64,000 nucleotides of DNA from Streptomyces showdoensis (lineage in GTDB: Bacteria; Actinomycetota; Actinomycetes; Streptomycetales; Streptomycetaceae), in contig NZ_BAAAXG010000026.1 in the NCBI RefSeq assembly GCF_039535475.1, positions 1,302,001-1,366,000 of the forward strand. Reading direction: 5' to 3'. Position numbers and translations under genes: made by a program. Under the pieces are notes generated by a model. That model worked only from the letters and a program-made list of their open reading frames with translations, did no database searches and was not told the DNA's origin. Shown one piece after another: positions 63,710 to 64,000 of this stretch (position 1 is the stretch's first letter; each line of letters begins with the position of its first letter).

Positions 63710-64000
63710 ATGCGAGATCCGCTGTCCGTCCTCACCGAAGCCTTCACCTCCTTCCTCTTCGGCAAGGTCGAGACGACCCGCCTGCCCGTCCGCACCTCCA
63801 CGGGCCAGGCCCAGGCCGTCTACCTGCCGACCGCGGCCCCCGGCCTCGGCGACTCCGGCGTGATCATCGGCCGCGAGGTCTACAGCGGCAAGGGGTACAT
63901 CTACGACCCCTTCCAGCTGTACGGCCAGCAGCTGCCGGCCCCCCACTGGCTGGTCCTGGGCGAATCCGGCAACGGCAAGTCCGCCCTGGAGAAGACCTAC
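63710..64000 (+). CDS. VirB4-like ATPase (3' end outside window)
   Basis: Only the first 97 codons are in the window. ATG 63710 follows CGAAGGGG. Residues 84-91, GESGNGKS, form Walker A in the context HWLVLGESGNGKSALEKTY, typical of VirB4/TraG-like conjugation ATPases. Upstream residues form a short beta-rich domain. The gene lies 20 bases after the SCO6880-family gene in the same operon. Walker B and the rest lie beyond 64000. Confidence 0.85.
   Translation, partial: MRDPLSVLTEAFTSFLFGKVETTRLPVRTSTGQAQAVYLPTAAPGLGDSGVIIGREVYSGKGYIYDPFQLYGQQLPAPHWLVLGESGNGKSALEKTY

Overview
The window is a stretch of Streptomyces chromosome. The DNA is very GC-rich, GTG starts are frequent, genes are packed with 4-base ATGA/GTGA overlaps, and the gene content is characteristic of the genus: mycothiol enzymes MshA and MshD, the nitrogen regulator GlnR, the nickel regulator Nur, the c-di-GMP-dependent anti-sigma factor RsiG, and a PhoP-type pstSCAB locus. 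From memory, the order matches the core region of S. coelicolor that holds glnR, ppk, pstS and nur.

Layout. (1) 1-~2850 is the right end of an integrative element: C-terminus of a primase/helicase-like ATPase, an excisionase and a tyrosine integrase, with short repeats between the genes. It ends against gpmA. (2) ~2850-13,700 carries gpmA, an MFS permease, ybjN-mshA, a methyltransferase, an NlpC/P60 hydrolase, a SpoIIE-type phosphatase, an HBHA-like protein with its XRE regulator, and a HAD protein with MarR. (3) 13,700-20,460 is more accessory: a DHA2 drug exporter, a truncated WYL regulator, helR with its TetR regulator, an Eis-like acetyltransferase, then rsiG. (4) 20,600-29,300 carries dtd, ygfZ, nur, a nitrobindin-like protein, small membrane proteins, a sulfurtransferase operon with a cysteine-containing leader peptide, and an operon of an alpha/beta hydrolase, a MoaD/ThiS-like protein and membrane proteins. 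(5) 29,300-36,420 carries glnR, a LacI regulator, an HtrA-like protease with its two-component system (MprAB/PepD-like), and a PI-PLC-like exoenzyme. (6) 36,480-48,980 carries a large secreted repeat protein, a 5'-nucleotidase, mshD, a GntR/ABC cassette, and ppk-CHAD-NUDIX. (7) 49,000-55,070 is phosphate acquisition: PHO boxes, pstSCAB, pit and a PhoU-like DUF47 protein. (8) 55,200-58,050 carries csoR with its operator, small proteins, a lipoprotein and a PAP2 phosphatase. (9) 58,200 to the end is a divergent cluster that looks like a minimal Gram-positive type IV secretion system: SLT+NlpC/P60 hydrolase, two-helix pilin-sized protein, VirB8-like, VirB6-like, VirB3/SCO6880-like, and a VirB4-like ATPase cut by the window edge.

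Functional themes. Phosphate and polyphosphate handling (pst, pit, DUF47, ppk, CHAD, 5'-nucleotidase) is concentrated on the right. Thiol, metal and redox functions (mshA, mshD, nur, csoR, sulfurtransferase) are dispersed. Most regulators sit beside a visible palindrome or direct repeat. About a dozen genes have a TANNNT box exactly 6-7 bases before the start codon, the geometry of leaderless transcripts. The most unusual items are the chromosomal T4SS-like locus, an apparent frameshift in a C7 run near the start of ppk, the attenuation-like leader before the sulfurtransferase, a terminator-like hairpin ahead of glnR, and the extended palindrome over the gntR start.
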